A stretch of 64,000 bases of DNA from Streptomyces globisporus (GTDB taxonomy: Bacteria > Actinomycetota > Actinomycetes > Streptomycetales > Streptomycetaceae): contig BMTG01000004.1 of the NCBI GenBank assembly GCA_014649555.1, positions 186,001 through 250,000 of the forward strand. The letters are read 5' to 3'. Below, one piece after another: positions 44,860 to 53,997 of the stretch. The notes under the pieces were generated by a model. That model searched no databases and was not told the origin of the DNA. It saw only the letters and a list, made by a program, of their open reading frames with translations. The first letter of the stretch is position 1, and each line of letters starts with the position of its first letter. Both the position numbers and the translations under genes were made by a program.

Positions 44860-45669
44860 TCAGCCGCGGCCGTGGCGGAGCGCCGGGTGGGCGCCCGCGG
44901 CGACGAGGTCGGCGACGGCGGCGCGCGGGTCGCGGCCGGTGACCAGGGACTCGCCGACCAGGACGGCGTCGGCGCCGGCGTTGGCGTACGCGATCAGGTC
45001 GTGCGGGCCGCGGACGCCGGACTCGGCGACCTTGACGATGTGGTCGGGGATCTCGGGGGCGACCCGCTCGAAGGTGGAGCGGTCGACCTTGAGGTCCTTC
45101 AGGTTGCGCGCGTTGACACCGATGATCTTGGCTCCGGCGTCCACGGCGCGCTCCGCCTCCTCCTCGTCGTGCGCCTCGACGATCGGGGTGAGCCCGATCG
45201 ACTCGGCGCGCTCGATGAGGGAGACCAGGGCCTCCTGGTCGAGGGCGGCGACGATCAGCAGAGCGAGGTCGGCGCCGTAGGCGCGGGCCTCCCACAGCTG
45301 GTACGAGGTGACGATGAAGTCCTTGCGCAGGATCGGCGTGTCGACCTTGGCGCGGACGGCCTCCAGGTCGGCGAGCGAGCCGCCGAAGCGGCGCTCCTCG
45401 GTGAGGACCGAGATGACGGACGCGCCGCCGGCCTCGTAGTCCGCGGCGAGCGCGGCCGGGTCGGCGATGGCGGCCAGGGCCCCCTTGGAGGGCGACGAGC
45501 GCTTGACCTCGCAGATGACGGTGACGCCCTCGCCGCGCAGGGCGGCGACTCCGTCCTTGGCCTGGGGGGCGCGGGCGGCGCGCTCCTTCAGCTCGTCGAG
45601 GCTGACGCGCGCCTGTCGCTCCGCGAGGTCGGCGCGAACGCCGTCGATGATCTCGTCGAGCACACTCAC
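44860..45669 (-). CDS. trpC: Indole-3-glycerol-phosphate synthase
   Basis: This enzyme closes the indole ring from CdRP. The 269-residue TIM barrel shows [16 protein letters not shown] (substrate lysine), [41 protein letters not shown] and the C-terminal [28 protein letters not shown]. It starts at GTG 45669 after GGAAGGGGG. It heads the trpC-trpM-trpB-trpA unit. Confidence 0.97.
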   Translation of the reverse strand: MSVLDEIIDGVRADLAERQARVSLDELKERAARAPQAKDGVAALRGEGVTVICEVKRSSPSKGALAAIADPAALAADYEAGGASVISVLTEERRFGGSLADLEAVRAKVDTPILRKDFIVTSYQLWEARAYGADLALLIVAALDQEALVSLIERAESIGLTPIVEAHDEEEAERAVDAGAKIIGVNARNLKDLKVDRSTFERVAPEIPDHIVKVAESGVRGPHDLIAYANAGADAVLVGESLVTGRDPRAAVADLVAAGAHPALRHGRG

Positions 45670-45785
45670 GCGAGCGGCCCCCTTCCGGAACGGTGAATAG
45701 GGAACAGGATCAGCCGTACCGATGGTATCCGCAGGAGCGCCCAGGGCTCGCATCCGGCCACGCCGCGTCCCACTACCTGGGCATT

Positions 45786-46595
45786 TCAGGGGGCCAGCGC
45801 CGAGCCGAACGGCAGATTCCGGACGACGGTGAAGACCAGCAGGACGGCGCCCACGCCCCACCACCAGGCGGGTGCCAGGGCGATCCGCAGGGGCTTTCCG
45901 CGCCAGGCGCGGACCAGCCAGAGGACCCAGACGGCGGCGAAGAGGAAGTAGCCGGCGGTGGCGATCGCGTTGGCTGAGAACGCCGCGCCGAGGTCGCCGG
46001 TGATGAAGGCGTGGGCGCTGCGGAGTCCGCCGCAGCCGGGGCAGAAGACTCCGGTCAGCTCGAGCAGCGGGCAGACGGGGTAGTGGCCGGGCTCGTTGGG
46101 GTCGACGGTGCCGACGTAGGCGAAGGCGCCGGTGACGGCGGCGAGGATGCCGAGGGGCGTGCCGAGCCTTTTCCAGCCCGTCCGGCGGCCCACCTGGTCT
46201 TTTCCGCCCGGCTGGCGGCCAGCCGGGCGGCCCACCTGGTCTTTGCGGCCCGGCTGACCCACCTGGTCTCCCCTGTCCGGCGGGCCCACCCGGTCTTTCC
46301 GACGTTCGAGGGCGCCCACCCAGCCCGTCCGGCGTTTGAGGACGGAACCGGGGCCGTGGGGTCCGTGCACCTGGGAGGTGCCTTCACCCAAGGGCCCTGC
46401 GAGCTGCGGGCTCTCCCCGCCGAGGGTTCCGTCCTCAAACGCCGGACGGGCTGGAATGTCCGCGGGGCCGACGTGGGTGGCGGGCACGGCCATGTCCGGG
46501 GTCGGGCAGACCGTCAGGGGCATGTTCCAGGGGCCGACGCCCTGGGGGTCGGGGTCCGGCGGCTGGGCTGCGGCGGGGGTAGGCGAGGCGTCCAC
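45786..46595 (-). CDS. DUF2752 membrane protein with repeat-derived N-terminal insertion
   Basis: The C-terminal ~120 residues are a DUF2752 domain ([23 protein letters not shown]) with membrane segments; its function is unknown. The first ~140 residues are atypical. Residues ~48-92 ([25 protein letters not shown]) are encoded by a 131-base element with 28-base perfect inverted ends. After it come KDQVG-type repeats (GRKDQVGRP). I take the GTG at 46595, which follows GGGGGA; a longer frame would run into the upstream gene. It lies between the HGxxPAAW gene and trpC. Confidence 0.78.
   Translation of the reverse strand: MDASPTPAAAQPPDPDPQGVGPWNMPLTVCPTPDMAVPATHVGPADIPARPAFEDGTLGGESPQLAGPLGEGTSQVHGPHGPGSVLKRRTGWVGALERRKDRVGPPDRGDQVGQPGRKDQVGRPAGRQPGGKDQVGRRTGWKRLGTPLGILAAVTGAFAYVGTVDPNEPGHYPVCPLLELTGVFCPGCGGLRSAHAFITGDLGAAFSANAIATAGYFLFAAVWVLWLVRAWRGKPLRIALAPAWWWGVGAVLLVFTVVRNLPFGSALAP
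46160..46320. repeat. Degenerate 'CCCACCTGGTCTTT' repeats inside the DUF2752 gene
   Basis: Several copies of a short unit (cCCACCTGGTCTTT / CCCACCCGGTCTTT) separated by CGGC-rich spacers encode repeated KDQVG/KDRVG peptides. They adjoin the inverted-repeat element and may be a decayed expansion. Confidence 0.6.
46322..46452. mobile_element. MITE-like element with 28-bp perfect inverted ends, in frame in a gene
   Basis: The left end starts AGCCCGTCCGGCGTTTGAGG (46322-46349). Its exact inverted copy lies at 46425-46452, with 75 bases between them. The terminal sequence resembles the intergenic repeats at 14.4-14.65 kb. It has no transposase gene and sits in the DUF2752 coding region without breaking the frame. 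Confidence 0.72.
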
Positions 46596-46620
46596 CCGCC
46601 GATTGTCCCCCGCCGACACG

Positions 46621-46650
46621 AAAAGGCGCAGCCCCACCGGGACTGCGCCT
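46621..46650 (-). terminator. Terminator after the HGxxPAAW gene
   Basis: AGGCGCAG pairs with CTGCGCCT around a GC-rich loop. On the minus strand the stem is followed by TTTT, a standard intrinsic terminator between this gene and the DUF2752 gene. Confidence 0.75.
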
Positions 46651-46689
46651 GTCTGCGTGTCGGTCGCCGGGACGGTCCGGCGCCCGGAA

Positions 46690-46941
46690 TCAGTGGGAGA
46701 TCTGCGCCTGCCCGGCGCGCGCCCTGGCCTCGGCCATCTCGGCCGACTCCTTCTGGGCGCCGAGACCGGCGGCCCGCATGGCAAGGCCCACGAGTCCGCC
46801 GCCGAAGATCACGGCGACGCCGACCCAGAAACCGAGCGGGCTGGCCGCGACCATGAAGACGCCTGCGACGCAGAAGCCGATCAACGTGATGATGGCACCG
46901 GTCCAGGCGGCCGGGGTGTGTCCGTGGCTCGTGCCCGCCAT
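46690..46941 (-). CDS. HGxxPAAW-family small membrane protein
   Basis: An 83-residue actinobacterial membrane protein. It has the family signature HGHTPAAW near the N-terminus, then two hydrophobic helices (TGAIITLIGFCVAGVFMVAA and FWVGVAVIFGGGLVGLAMRAAG), and a short charged tail. The function is unknown. The ATG at 46941 follows GAGGAG. It lies between the Trp-associated membrane protein and the DUF2752 gene, as in other Streptomyces trp regions. Confidence 0.87.
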   Translation of the reverse strand: MAGTSHGHTPAAWTGAIITLIGFCVAGVFMVAASPLGFWVGVAVIFGGGLVGLAMRAAGLGAQKESAEMAEARARAGQAQISH

Positions 46942-47054
46942 GAGTTGCTCCTCGTTGGTGTTGCGCTGTGGGTGACGCGGTAGATGGGGCCGCCGCCCGG
47001 GCGACGGCTCGGTTCCATTGTCCCGTACGGGACCGCCGGGGGTGAGCGTGGGGG

Positions 47055-47729
47055 TCACGCCTCGCGCGTCGGGTCCTCACCGCGGTCCAGGGCCTTCCAC
47101 AGGTCCTCGGGCCGGTCCGGGTCGGGGGCGGTGCGGGGCGCCTTGCCGGGGCGGGGGGTGCCGTCGCGCTCGTACTTTCCGGACATGGCGGGCCAGCGGC
47201 TGCCGTAGCGCAGGGCGAGGAGCCCGGCCAGCAGGATCAGCAGGCCGCCGGCGGCGGTGACGTAGGGCCAGGCGGTGTGGCTGAGGGCGTGGATGGTGGC
47301 CGCCGCGTCACCGGTCGTCCTGGCCGCCTCCTCGTCGAGGGCCGTGCTGTCGGATGCGCCGGCCCAGGCGCTGAGGGTGGCGCCGAGGCCGCTGAGGGCC
47401 AGCAGCGCGGCGACGATCCGGCGGCCCGCGCCGCGTACGGCGAAGACGGCGACGAGGGCGGCGAGCCCGACGATGGCGAGGGCGGCGGGGGCGCCCGTGA
47501 CGTCCCGGCCGTCGGCGGTCAGCGGCAGCGCGCCGCCGCCGGTGGCCGCCTGGCCCTCGGCCCAGGTCTGGCCGGAGGCGAGGAGGACGACGGTCGCGCC
47601 CGCCGCGCCCAGGAGCAGACCGGCCGCGAGGGAGCGGCGACTCCCCGCGGAATCGGGTGCGGCACCGGACGCGGAGTCGGCGGTGCGGGCACGGGGCTGG
47701 GGTACGGGAACAGCACTCACGCCCTCCAC
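47055..47729 (-). CDS. Trp biosynthesis-associated membrane protein (TIGR02234 type)
   Basis: A membrane protein of about 222 residues found next to trpE in actinobacteria. Four hydrophobic helices are visible (LAAGLLLGAAGATVVLLASG, AALAIVGLAALVAVFAV, IVAALLALSGLGATLSAWAG, VTAAGGLLILLAGLLALRYG). The Trp-associated call rests on position and pattern. GTG starts at 47729 or 47720 are possible, and neither has good spacing to a Shine-Dalgarno. It lies downstream of trpE on the same strand. Confidence 0.82.
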   Translation of the reverse strand: MEGVSAVPVPQPRARTADSASGAAPDSAGSRRSLAAGLLLGAAGATVVLLASGQTWAEGQAATGGGALPLTADGRDVTGAPAALAIVGLAALVAVFAVRGAGRRIVAALLALSGLGATLSAWAGASDSTALDEEAARTTGDAAATIHALSHTAWPYVTAAGGLLILLAGLLALRYGSRWPAMSGKYERDGTPRPGKAPRTAPDPDRPEDLWKALDRGEDPTREA

Positions 47730-47777
47730 TATCCCCTACCGCCCCGACGCCCGTGGAGCCGGTCGGCCGTCAGCGGT

Positions 47778-49271
47778 TCAGCGACCGTGGAGCCGGTTGG
47801 CCGTATGGACGGCGCGGAGCACGGCCGCCGCCTTGTTGCGGCATTCGGTGTCCTCCGCGACCGGGTCGGAGTCGGCGACGACGCCCGCCCCGGCCTGGAC
47901 GTACGCGGTGCCGTCGCGGAGGAGGGCGGTCCGGATGGCGATGGCGGTGTCGGAGTCCCCGGCGAAGTCGAGGTAGCCGACGCAGCCCCCGTACAGCCCG
48001 CGGCGGCTCGGCTCCAGCTCCTCGATGATCTGCATGGCGCGGGGCTTGGGCGCGCCGGAGAGGGTGCCCGCGGGGAAACAGGCGGTGAGGACGTCGAAGG
48101 CGGTGCGGTCCTCGGTGACGCGGCCGGTGACGGTGGAGACGATGTGCATCACGTGGGAGTAGCGCTCGATGGACATGAAGTCGACGACCTCGACGCTGCC
48201 CGGTTCGCAGACCCGGCCCAGGTCGTTGCGGCCGAGGTCGACGAGCATCAGGTGCTCGGCGCGCTCCTTGGGGTCGGCGAGCAGTTCCTCGGCGAGCGCC
48301 TGGTCCTCCTGCGGGGTGGTGCCGCGGTGCCGGGTCCCGGCGATCGGATGGACCATGGCCCGGCCGTCCTCGACCTTCACGAGGGCCTCGGGGCTGGAGC
48401 CGACGACGTCGAACCCGTCGAAGCGGAAGAGGTACATGTACGGGGACGGGTTGGTGGCCCGCAGCACCCGGTAGACGTCCAGGGCGCTGGCGGTGCACGG
48501 GGTCTCGAAGCGCTGGGAGGGGACGACCTGGAAGGCCTCGCCCGCCCGGATGCGCTCCTTGATGTCCTCGACGGCCTCCTGGTAGGCCTCGCCGCCCCAG
48601 AGCGCGGTGTACGGCGGCAGCTCGGACGGGGGCAGGACGGCGGGGGCGTTCTCGACCGGGCGGCGCAGGTCCTGCTCCATGGCATCCAGGCGGGCCACGG
48701 CGTCCGCGTACGCCTCGTCGACACCGGTGGAGAGGTCGTTGTGGTTGATCGCGTTGGCGATCAGCAGGACGGTGCCGTTCTGGTGGTCGAGGACGGCGAG
48801 GTCCGAGGTGAGGAGCATGGTCAGCTCGGGGAGCTTCAGGTCGTCGCCGCCGTGCTCGCCGATCTTCTCCAGGCGGCGTACGACGTCGTAGCCGAGGTAG
48901 CCGACCATGCCGCCGGTGAAGGGCGGCAGGCCCGCGTCGCTCACCAGGTCGCGCGGGGTGTGGAGGGTCTCGACGGTGGCGCGGAGGGCCTCCAGCGGGT
49001 CGCCGTCGACCGGGACGCCGACGGGCGGGGTGCCGAGCCAGTGGGCCGCGCCGTCGCGGGCGGTGAGGGTGGCGTCGCTGCGTACGCCGATGAAGGAGTA
49101 GCGCGACCAGGTCCGGCCGTTCTCCGCGGACTCCAGCAGGAAGGTGCCGGGGCGCTCGGCGGCGAGCTTGCGGTACAGGCCGACCGGGGTGTCGCCGTCC
49201 GCGAGGAGGCGGCGGCTGACGGGGACGACGCGCCGGTCGACGGCCAGCTTGCGGAAGGTGTCGAGATCCAT
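47778..49271 (-). CDS. trpE: Anthranilate synthase component I
   Basis: This enzyme converts chorismate to anthranilate with a glutamine amidotransferase partner (not in the window). The 497-residue protein has the feedback-site region [19 protein letters not shown]. The catalytic C-terminal domain contains [46 protein letters not shown] and [20 protein letters not shown]. The ATG at 49271 is 9 bases after the hisI stop, so hisI and trpE are co-transcribed. No leader-peptide attenuator is seen. Confidence 0.97.
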   Translation of the reverse strand: MDLDTFRKLAVDRRVVPVSRRLLADGDTPVGLYRKLAAERPGTFLLESAENGRTWSRYSFIGVRSDATLTARDGAAHWLGTPPVGVPVDGDPLEALRATVETLHTPRDLVSDAGLPPFTGGMVGYLGYDVVRRLEKIGEHGGDDLKLPELTMLLTSDLAVLDHQNGTVLLIANAINHNDLSTGVDEAYADAVARLDAMEQDLRRPVENAPAVLPPSELPPYTALWGGEAYQEAVEDIKERIRAGEAFQVVPSQRFETPCTASALDVYRVLRATNPSPYMYLFRFDGFDVVGSSPEALVKVEDGRAMVHPIAGTRHRGTTPQEDQALAEELLADPKERAEHLMLVDLGRNDLGRVCEPGSVEVVDFMSIERYSHVMHIVSTVTGRVTEDRTAFDVLTACFPAGTLSGAPKPRAMQIIEELEPSRRGLYGGCVGYLDFAGDSDTAIAIRTALLRDGTAYVQAGAGVVADSDPVAEDTECRNKAAAVLRAVHTANRLHGR

Positions 49272-49280
49272 GGCCGGACC

Positions 49281-49661
49281 TTAGCTGTCGAGGAGGGTGA
49301 GGACGTCGGCGTCGAAGCAGGTGCGGTCGCCGGTGTGGCAGGCGGCGCCCGTCTGGTCGACCTTGACCAGCACGGTGTCGGCGTCGCAGTCCAGGGCGAC
49401 GGACTTCACCCGCTGGATGTGGCCGGAGGTGTCGCCCTTGACCCAGTACTCCTGGCGGCTGCGCGACCAGTAGGTGCAGCGGCCGGTGGTGAGGGTACGG
49501 TGCAGCGCCTCGTCGTCCATCCAGCCGAGCATCAGCACCTCGCCGGTGTCGTACTGCTGGGCGATGGCCGGGACCAGGCCGTCGGCGCCGCGCTTGAGGC
49601 GGGCGGCGATGGCGGGGTCGAGGCTGCCGGCGGGCGGGGTGGGGTCGGGCGTGCTGGTCAT
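49281..49661 (-). CDS. hisI: Phosphoribosyl-AMP cyclohydrolase
   Basis: Step three of histidine synthesis. The 126-residue enzyme has [34 protein letters not shown], and the metal-binding [12 protein letters not shown] and [12 protein letters not shown]. It is separated from the other his genes by about 8.5 kb of accessory DNA and is instead linked to trpE. Confidence 0.96.
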   Translation of the reverse strand: MTSTPDPTPPAGSLDPAIAARLKRGADGLVPAIAQQYDTGEVLMLGWMDDEALHRTLTTGRCTYWSRSRQEYWVKGDTSGHIQRVKSVALDCDADTVLVKVDQTGAACHTGDRTCFDADVLTLLDS

Positions 49662-49745
49662 GGGGCCATTGTGCCGTGGTGCCGGGCGTTTCCCGGTCGG
49701 ACGTCCACTGGGCGGACCCGGGGTGACGGTCGTACGCTGGCGGGC

Positions 49746-50378
49746 ATGTCGACCCATGCGAAGCGTGAACGTCTTCTGCTCGCCGATCTGTTGGAAGCGG
49801 CCGGCCCCGAGGCCCTGACCCTGTGCGACGGCTGGAAGACCCGCGACCTGGCCGCCCATGTGGTGGTCCGCGAACGCCGCGCCGACGCGGCGGGCGGGCT
49901 GCTGGTGAGTGCGCTGAAGGCCCGGCTGGAGCGGGTGCAGGCGGAGTTCGCCGCGAAGCCGTACGAGGAACTGATCCAGCTGATCCGTACCGGCCCGCCC
50001 CGGTTCTCCCCGATGGCCCTGAAACAGATCGACGAGGCGGCCAACACGGTCGAGTTCTTCGTCCACGCGGAGGATGTGCGACGGGCCCAGCCCGACTGGT
50101 CGCGCCGCGAGCTGAACCCGGTCTTCGCCGATGTGCTCTGGTCGAACGTCGAGAAAACCGCCCGGCTGGTGGGCCGCCGCTCCCCCGTCGGCCTGGTGCT
50201 GCGCCGCCCGGACGGCCGCACGGCGGTGGCACACAAGGGCACCCCGGTGGTGACGGTGACCGGCGAGCCGGCCGAGCTGCTGCTGTTCGCGTACGGGCGG
50301 CAGAGCGCGGCGGACGTGCAGGTGGAGGGCGACCAGGCGGCGGTGGAGCGGGTACGGAAGGCCGAACTGGGGATGTGA
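49746..50378 (+). CDS. TIGR03085-family metal-binding protein (mycothiol-type DinB fold)
   Basis: A 210-residue protein of the maleylpyruvate-isomerase-like metal-binding family common in actinobacteria. [23 protein letters not shown] is followed by [20 protein letters not shown], where His is a likely metal ligand, and by [15 protein letters not shown]. The reaction is unknown; mycothiol-dependent chemistry is inferred from family members. It is divergent from hisI. Confidence 0.85.
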   Translation: MSTHAKRERLLLADLLEAAGPEALTLCDGWKTRDLAAHVVVRERRADAAGGLLVSALKARLERVQAEFAAKPYEELIQLIRTGPPRFSPMALKQIDEAANTVEFFVHAEDVRRAQPDWSRRELNPVFADVLWSNVEKTARLVGRRSPVGLVLRRPDGRTAVAHKGTPVVTVTGEPAELLLFAYGRQSAADVQVEGDQAAVERVRKAELGM

Positions 50379-50455
50379 CGCGGGGCGCGTGACGAGGCCG
50401 GGCGCCAGGCGGGCGTCCGGCCGGGGGTGGCGGCCCCGGTCGGGCGGTCGCCGGG

Positions 50456-51748
50456 TCAGCGGGGCAGTTCGGCACGGCGGAGTGCGGTGAGGGCGAGGCC
50501 CACCGCGCCGCCCGTCCCGCACACGGCCGCGCTGACCGCGTACACCGGTCCGGTCCCCCAGAGTGCGATGGCCGCCCCGGTGACGGGATAGCTCAGCGGG
50601 ATCAGCGCGTAGGTGAAGAACGTCGACACGGACGTGACCCGGCCCAGGTACGCCGGGTCGGCGGCGGTCTGGACGAGGGCACCGCACAGCGCGCCGGCCA
50701 GACCGGCCGTCAGGCCGACGAAAGCTGCGACCGCGGCGGCGAGGGCCACCGTGGGGACCTGGGCCAGGGCGGCGATGCCGACGGCACCGACGAGCGCCGT
50801 CAGGCACATCACGAGTCCGGCGCGGGGTACCCGGCCCCGGACGGCGAGGAGGAGGGCGGAGCCGGCCGCCCCGGCGGCGAATCCGGCGACGATCCAGCCC
50901 ATGCCGGAGGCGCCCCAGCCGCGCTGCTCGGAGAGCAGGATCAGCCCGAGGTTGAGCGGTCCGACGAAGCCGAGCTCGCTGAGGGCGATGACGAGCATCA
51001 GAGGGCCGAGCAGGGAGTGGCGGCGGATGTACCGGAGCCCGCCGACGAGGTCGCGCCAGGCGCTGGGGGCCTTCTCGGCGGCCGCTGCGTCACCGGAGGC
51101 CTCCGGCTCGGACAGGGGTCTGATCCGCAGGCTCAGGAGCAGCGGCAGGGACAGGGCGAAGAGCACTCCGGCGGCGGCGAAGGCGAGCGAGGGGCCGCCG
51201 GTCGCCACGGCGACCCCGCCCATCGGCGCGCCGATGATCGAGGAGCCGCGCGCGGCCAGCGCGCGCAGGCCCTGGATCCGGGCGAGCTGGCCCGCGGTGC
51301 TGATCCGGGGCGGCAGCGCCCCGACGGCGGGTAGGAACAGGGCGTCGACCGCGCCGAAGAACAGGGCGACGACCAGCAGGACGCCCACGGTGGGCGCGGT
51401 GAGAACCAGGATCGCGGCGAGGGCAAGAACCAGGACGGCGCGGGCGGCGTCGCTGCCGATGACGACGCGGCGGGGCCCGAGCCGGTCGGCGAGCACTCCC
51501 CCGCCGAGCATGAGGAGCGCCCGGGGTATCGATCCTGCGGCGAGGACGAGGCCGGTGCCGGAGGCGCTGCCGGTACGTGCGGCGGCCCAGGCGAGGGCCA
51601 TGAAGTAGACGCTGTCGCCGATCATCGACGCGGTGTAGGCGCCGAGCCAGCGCAGGACGTTCGGGTCGCGGTGCGCGGGGCGTTCGCGGGCTTCCACGGC
51701 GGCGACGGTCACGGGTGCGGCCTTTCCGGGAGAGTCGGGTGGGTTCAC
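50456..51748 (-). CDS. Major facilitator superfamily efflux transporter
   Basis: A 430-residue MFS protein with about twelve hydrophobic helices. The conserved first-loop motif appears as [23 protein letters not shown], and a central charged loop ([16 protein letters not shown]) divides the two halves. Its GTG start overlaps the ArsR-gene stop as GTGA, so the regulator and pump are coupled. This arrangement implies inducible export. The substrate is unknown. Confidence 0.9.
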   Translation of the reverse strand: MNPPDSPGKAAPVTVAAVEARERPAHRDPNVLRWLGAYTASMIGDSVYFMALAWAAARTGSASGTGLVLAAGSIPRALLMLGGGVLADRLGPRRVVIGSDAARAVLVLALAAILVLTAPTVGVLLVVALFFGAVDALFLPAVGALPPRISTAGQLARIQGLRALAARGSSIIGAPMGGVAVATGGPSLAFAAAGVLFALSLPLLLSLRIRPLSEPEASGDAAAAEKAPSAWRDLVGGLRYIRRHSLLGPLMLVIALSELGFVGPLNLGLILLSEQRGWGASGMGWIVAGFAAGAAGSALLLAVRGRVPRAGLVMCLTALVGAVGIAALAQVPTVALAAAVAAFVGLTAGLAGALCGALVQTAADPAYLGRVTSVSTFFTYALIPLSYPVTGAAIALWGTGPVYAVSAAVCGTGGAVGLALTALRRAELPR

Positions 51749-52332
51749 GGGCGGAAGGGGAAGCCGTAGGTGTGCAGGGCGACGCTCTCCCGGCCCTCCG
51801 TGTCGCCCGCGTCGTCGCGGGCCCGGCCCGTTTCCTCGTAGCGGTCGATGAGCGCGCCCATCTCCTGGCTGAGGGCGGCCAGTTCGGCGGCGGTGAGCCT
51901 GAGGAGGTTCTCCGAGCTCCAGGAGGCACTGCGCCACTCCGCGTCCCAGGTGTGCCGTGCGCTCTGGTGGGCGCGGTAGAGCTCGACGTGCTGGTCGAAG
52001 GACATCCGGCTGGCGGCGGCGTAGACGGCGGCCCTGTCCGGTGCGTCGTCGAAGTCCGCGTCGTTGTAGGTCAGCCCTCGGGAGGACGGCTGCCACCAGC
52101 GTTCCCGGCCGTCGGTGCCCTGTCCCTCGGCCGGTTCGATCAGTCCGTGGTCGGCGAGCTTGCGCAGGTGGTAGCTGACGAGGGAGACCGCCTCGTCGAC
52201 CTGGTCGGCGAGCTGGGAGGCGGTGGCGGTGCGCTTGATGTGCAGGGCGCGGTAGAGCTTCAGGCGCAGGGGGTGGCCGATCGCCTTGAGGGTGTCGAGG
52301 TCGGAGATGCGGCGTCGCTCTTCACTGGGCAT
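51745..52332 (-). CDS. ArsR-type winged-helix repressor
   Basis: A 195-residue regulator. The N-terminal domain ISDLDTLKAIGHPLRLKLYRAL and the recognition helix VDEAVSLVSYHLRKLADHGLI are ArsR-like. The C-terminal half (MSFDQHVELYRAHQSARHTW) is a helical ligand domain lacking the Cys-pair metal site of classical ArsR proteins. It is followed by the MFS gene with a GTGA overlap. A four-copy 14-base repeat just upstream is a probable autoregulatory operator. Confidence 0.88.
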   Translation of the reverse strand: MPSEERRRISDLDTLKAIGHPLRLKLYRALHIKRTATASQLADQVDEAVSLVSYHLRKLADHGLIEPAEGQGTDGRERWWQPSSRGLTYNDADFDDAPDRAAVYAAASRMSFDQHVELYRAHQSARHTWDAEWRSASWSSENLLRLTAAELAALSQEMGALIDRYEETGRARDDAGDTEGRESVALHTYGFPFRP

Positions 52333-52346
52333 GACACGACCGTAGA

Positions 52347-52394
52347 TGCGCAGGAAAAGTTGCGCAAGAAAAATTGCGCAATATTTGTTGCGGA
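52347..52394. promoter_or_regulatory. Four TGCGCA sites with 14-bp period: probable ArsR operator
   Basis: TGCGCA starts at 52347, 52361 and 52375, and the variant TGCGGA at 52389, each 14 bases apart. The middle two sit in the palindrome TTGCGCAA. The array is AT-rich between sites and lies directly upstream of the ArsR-MFS operon. Confidence 0.75.
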
Positions 52395-52430
52395 GTTTTC
52401 GGGTGGCGGTCGGTGCCGGACAGGCAGGGG

Positions 52431-52508
52431 CCTCAGGTGTCGGGTAACCGTCGCGCGGTCAAGGTCCTCAGGTGCCCGCAGTCGCCGTGCGATCAAGGCC
52501 CTCAGGTG
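52431..52508. repeat. 34-35-bp degenerate repeat at the pucR 3' end
   Basis: CCTCAGGTG occurs at 52431, 52466 and 52500, with partly conserved flanks (GTCAAGG, GATCAAGG). The last copy includes the stop codon of the PucR-type gene, so the gene end appears to have been tandemly duplicated. Confidence 0.65.
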
Positions 52509-53803
52509 CCCAGCAGCCGCCGCGCCGCCAGGGCGAGCGAGACCTCGACCGCGTCCCGGGGGCGGGTGAGGCAGCGGCCGGTGAGCTGTTCGAAGCGGCG
52601 GAGGCGGTTGAGGACGGTGTTGCGGTGGCAGTAGAGCCGGGCGCCCGCCCGCTGCGCCGAGCCGTCCGCGTCCAGCCAGGCGGTGAGGGTCTCCACGATG
52701 ACGTCGCGGTCGGCGGGGTCCAGCCGGTCCAGCGGACCCAGCACGCGGTCGGCGAGGGCGCCGGCGAGCGCCGGTGACGACACGACCAGGGCGTCCGGGA
52801 GGTGCTCGTCGAGCAGGACGGTCCCCCCGGAGGCCGGGCAGGCGCGCAGCGCGGTCTCCGCCAGCCGCCGGGCGTCGCCGAGGGCGGCCAGCCCCTCGAC
52901 GGCGGAGCCGATCCCGGCCCGGGTCCCGGCCGGTACGTCCAGCGCGGCGGCCAGTTCGCTGAGCTCGCCGGGCGGGCCCGTCAGCGGCAGGATCGCGAAC
53001 TCGGCGTCCGGGCCCGGGTGCCAGAGCGGCGTGGCTCCCGGGGCATCCACGGGCAGATCCACCGGGGGGCGGGCGATGGCTCCGGCCCCGGCGCCTGGCC
53101 CCGGCCCGCGCGGGCCGACCGCCACCGCGAGCACCGCGTACCGCCCCTGCTCCGGCAGGCCCAGCATCTCCGCCGCCTCGGCCAGGTCCGCGATCCGGGC
53201 GGTCCCGTCGAGCAGGGCGGCGACCATCAGCCGCTGCCGGTTCTCGCGGCGCCAGGACAGCCGCCGCTCGGCCTGCCGATAGGCGTCCGCGACGACCCCG
53301 CAGTGCTCGTCGACGAAGTTCCACACATCGGCGGCGACATGGACGAGCAGCCGGATGTCGTCGGGGTCGCGCCGGGCGGTCTCGTCCACGAGGTCCTGCC
53401 AGACCATGGCGCCGCCCATCCGGAAGGCGTGCAGGACGGCGTCGAGCGGTACGCCCTGCTCGGCGCGGATCTCGCCGATCCAGCGGGAGGTGCGGTGGGC
53501 CGACTCCCGGAACTCGCGGGGCTGGATCAGGGAGCCGACGTTGTGCCGCAGGGAGTGGTGGACCTCCTGCCAGACCTCGGCCCGGTCGGAGTCGATCGCC
53601 GCCCGGTAGGCGGGCTCCTGGGCGTACAGGGCCTCGACGAGCCGGTCGGTGAGGGCGGGCAGCGACGCGACGAGGACCCGGGCGGCCCGGTGCAGCACCT
53701 CGACGGACTCACGGTCGGCCAGGGACCGGAAGCGGTGCGGCAACGGCGGTACCGGGGAGGGGCCGTGCAGCGCCCCGATCCGCGAACGTACGACCTGTGG
53801 CAT
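52502..53803 (-). CDS. PucR/CdaR-type transcriptional regulator
   Basis: A 433-residue regulator. The N-terminal region (VLHRAARVLVASLPALTDRLVEALY) is a helical RsbR-like sensor domain. A central region (GRYAVLAVAVG, FAILPLTGPPGEL) resembles a degenerate nucleotide-cyclase-like domain. The C-terminus is the PucR helix-turn-helix YCHRNTVLNRLRRFEQLTGR. The ATG at 53803 follows GGAGG. The target and ligand are unknown. Confidence 0.87.
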   Translation of the reverse strand: MPQVVRSRIGALHGPSPVPPLPHRFRSLADRESVEVLHRAARVLVASLPALTDRLVEALYAQEPAYRAAIDSDRAEVWQEVHHSLRHNVGSLIQPREFRESAHRTSRWIGEIRAEQGVPLDAVLHAFRMGGAMVWQDLVDETARRDPDDIRLLVHVAADVWNFVDEHCGVVADAYRQAERRLSWRRENRQRLMVAALLDGTARIADLAEAAEMLGLPEQGRYAVLAVAVGPRGPGPGAGAGAIARPPVDLPVDAPGATPLWHPGPDAEFAILPLTGPPGELSELAAALDVPAGTRAGIGSAVEGLAALGDARRLAETALRACPASGGTVLLDEHLPDALVVSSPALAGALADRVLGPLDRLDPADRDVIVETLTAWLDADGSAQRAGARLYCHRNTVLNRLRRFEQLTGRCLTRPRDAVEVSLALAARRLLGT

Positions 53804-53997
53804 GGCGGCCTCCACCGGGAATCGGCCGGCCGCGCGAGCGGCGGGCCCGGCGCACCGGCCCGGGCTGGGCGCGAGCGCGGCGAGACGATCCTGACGCCCG
53901 CAGAATGACATACCGCCCGGTCGGTACCTAGAGGTCTGCGCGGAACTCGTCATCACGGTCTCGCAACCTCCCGGACGTGGAACGGCCACGAGGGAGG

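Noticed and set aside
46596-46784. Longer start for the DUF2752 gene
   Set aside because: It would overlap the upstream HGxxPAAW gene and the terminator at 46621-46650. The GTG at 46595 has a good Shine-Dalgarno.
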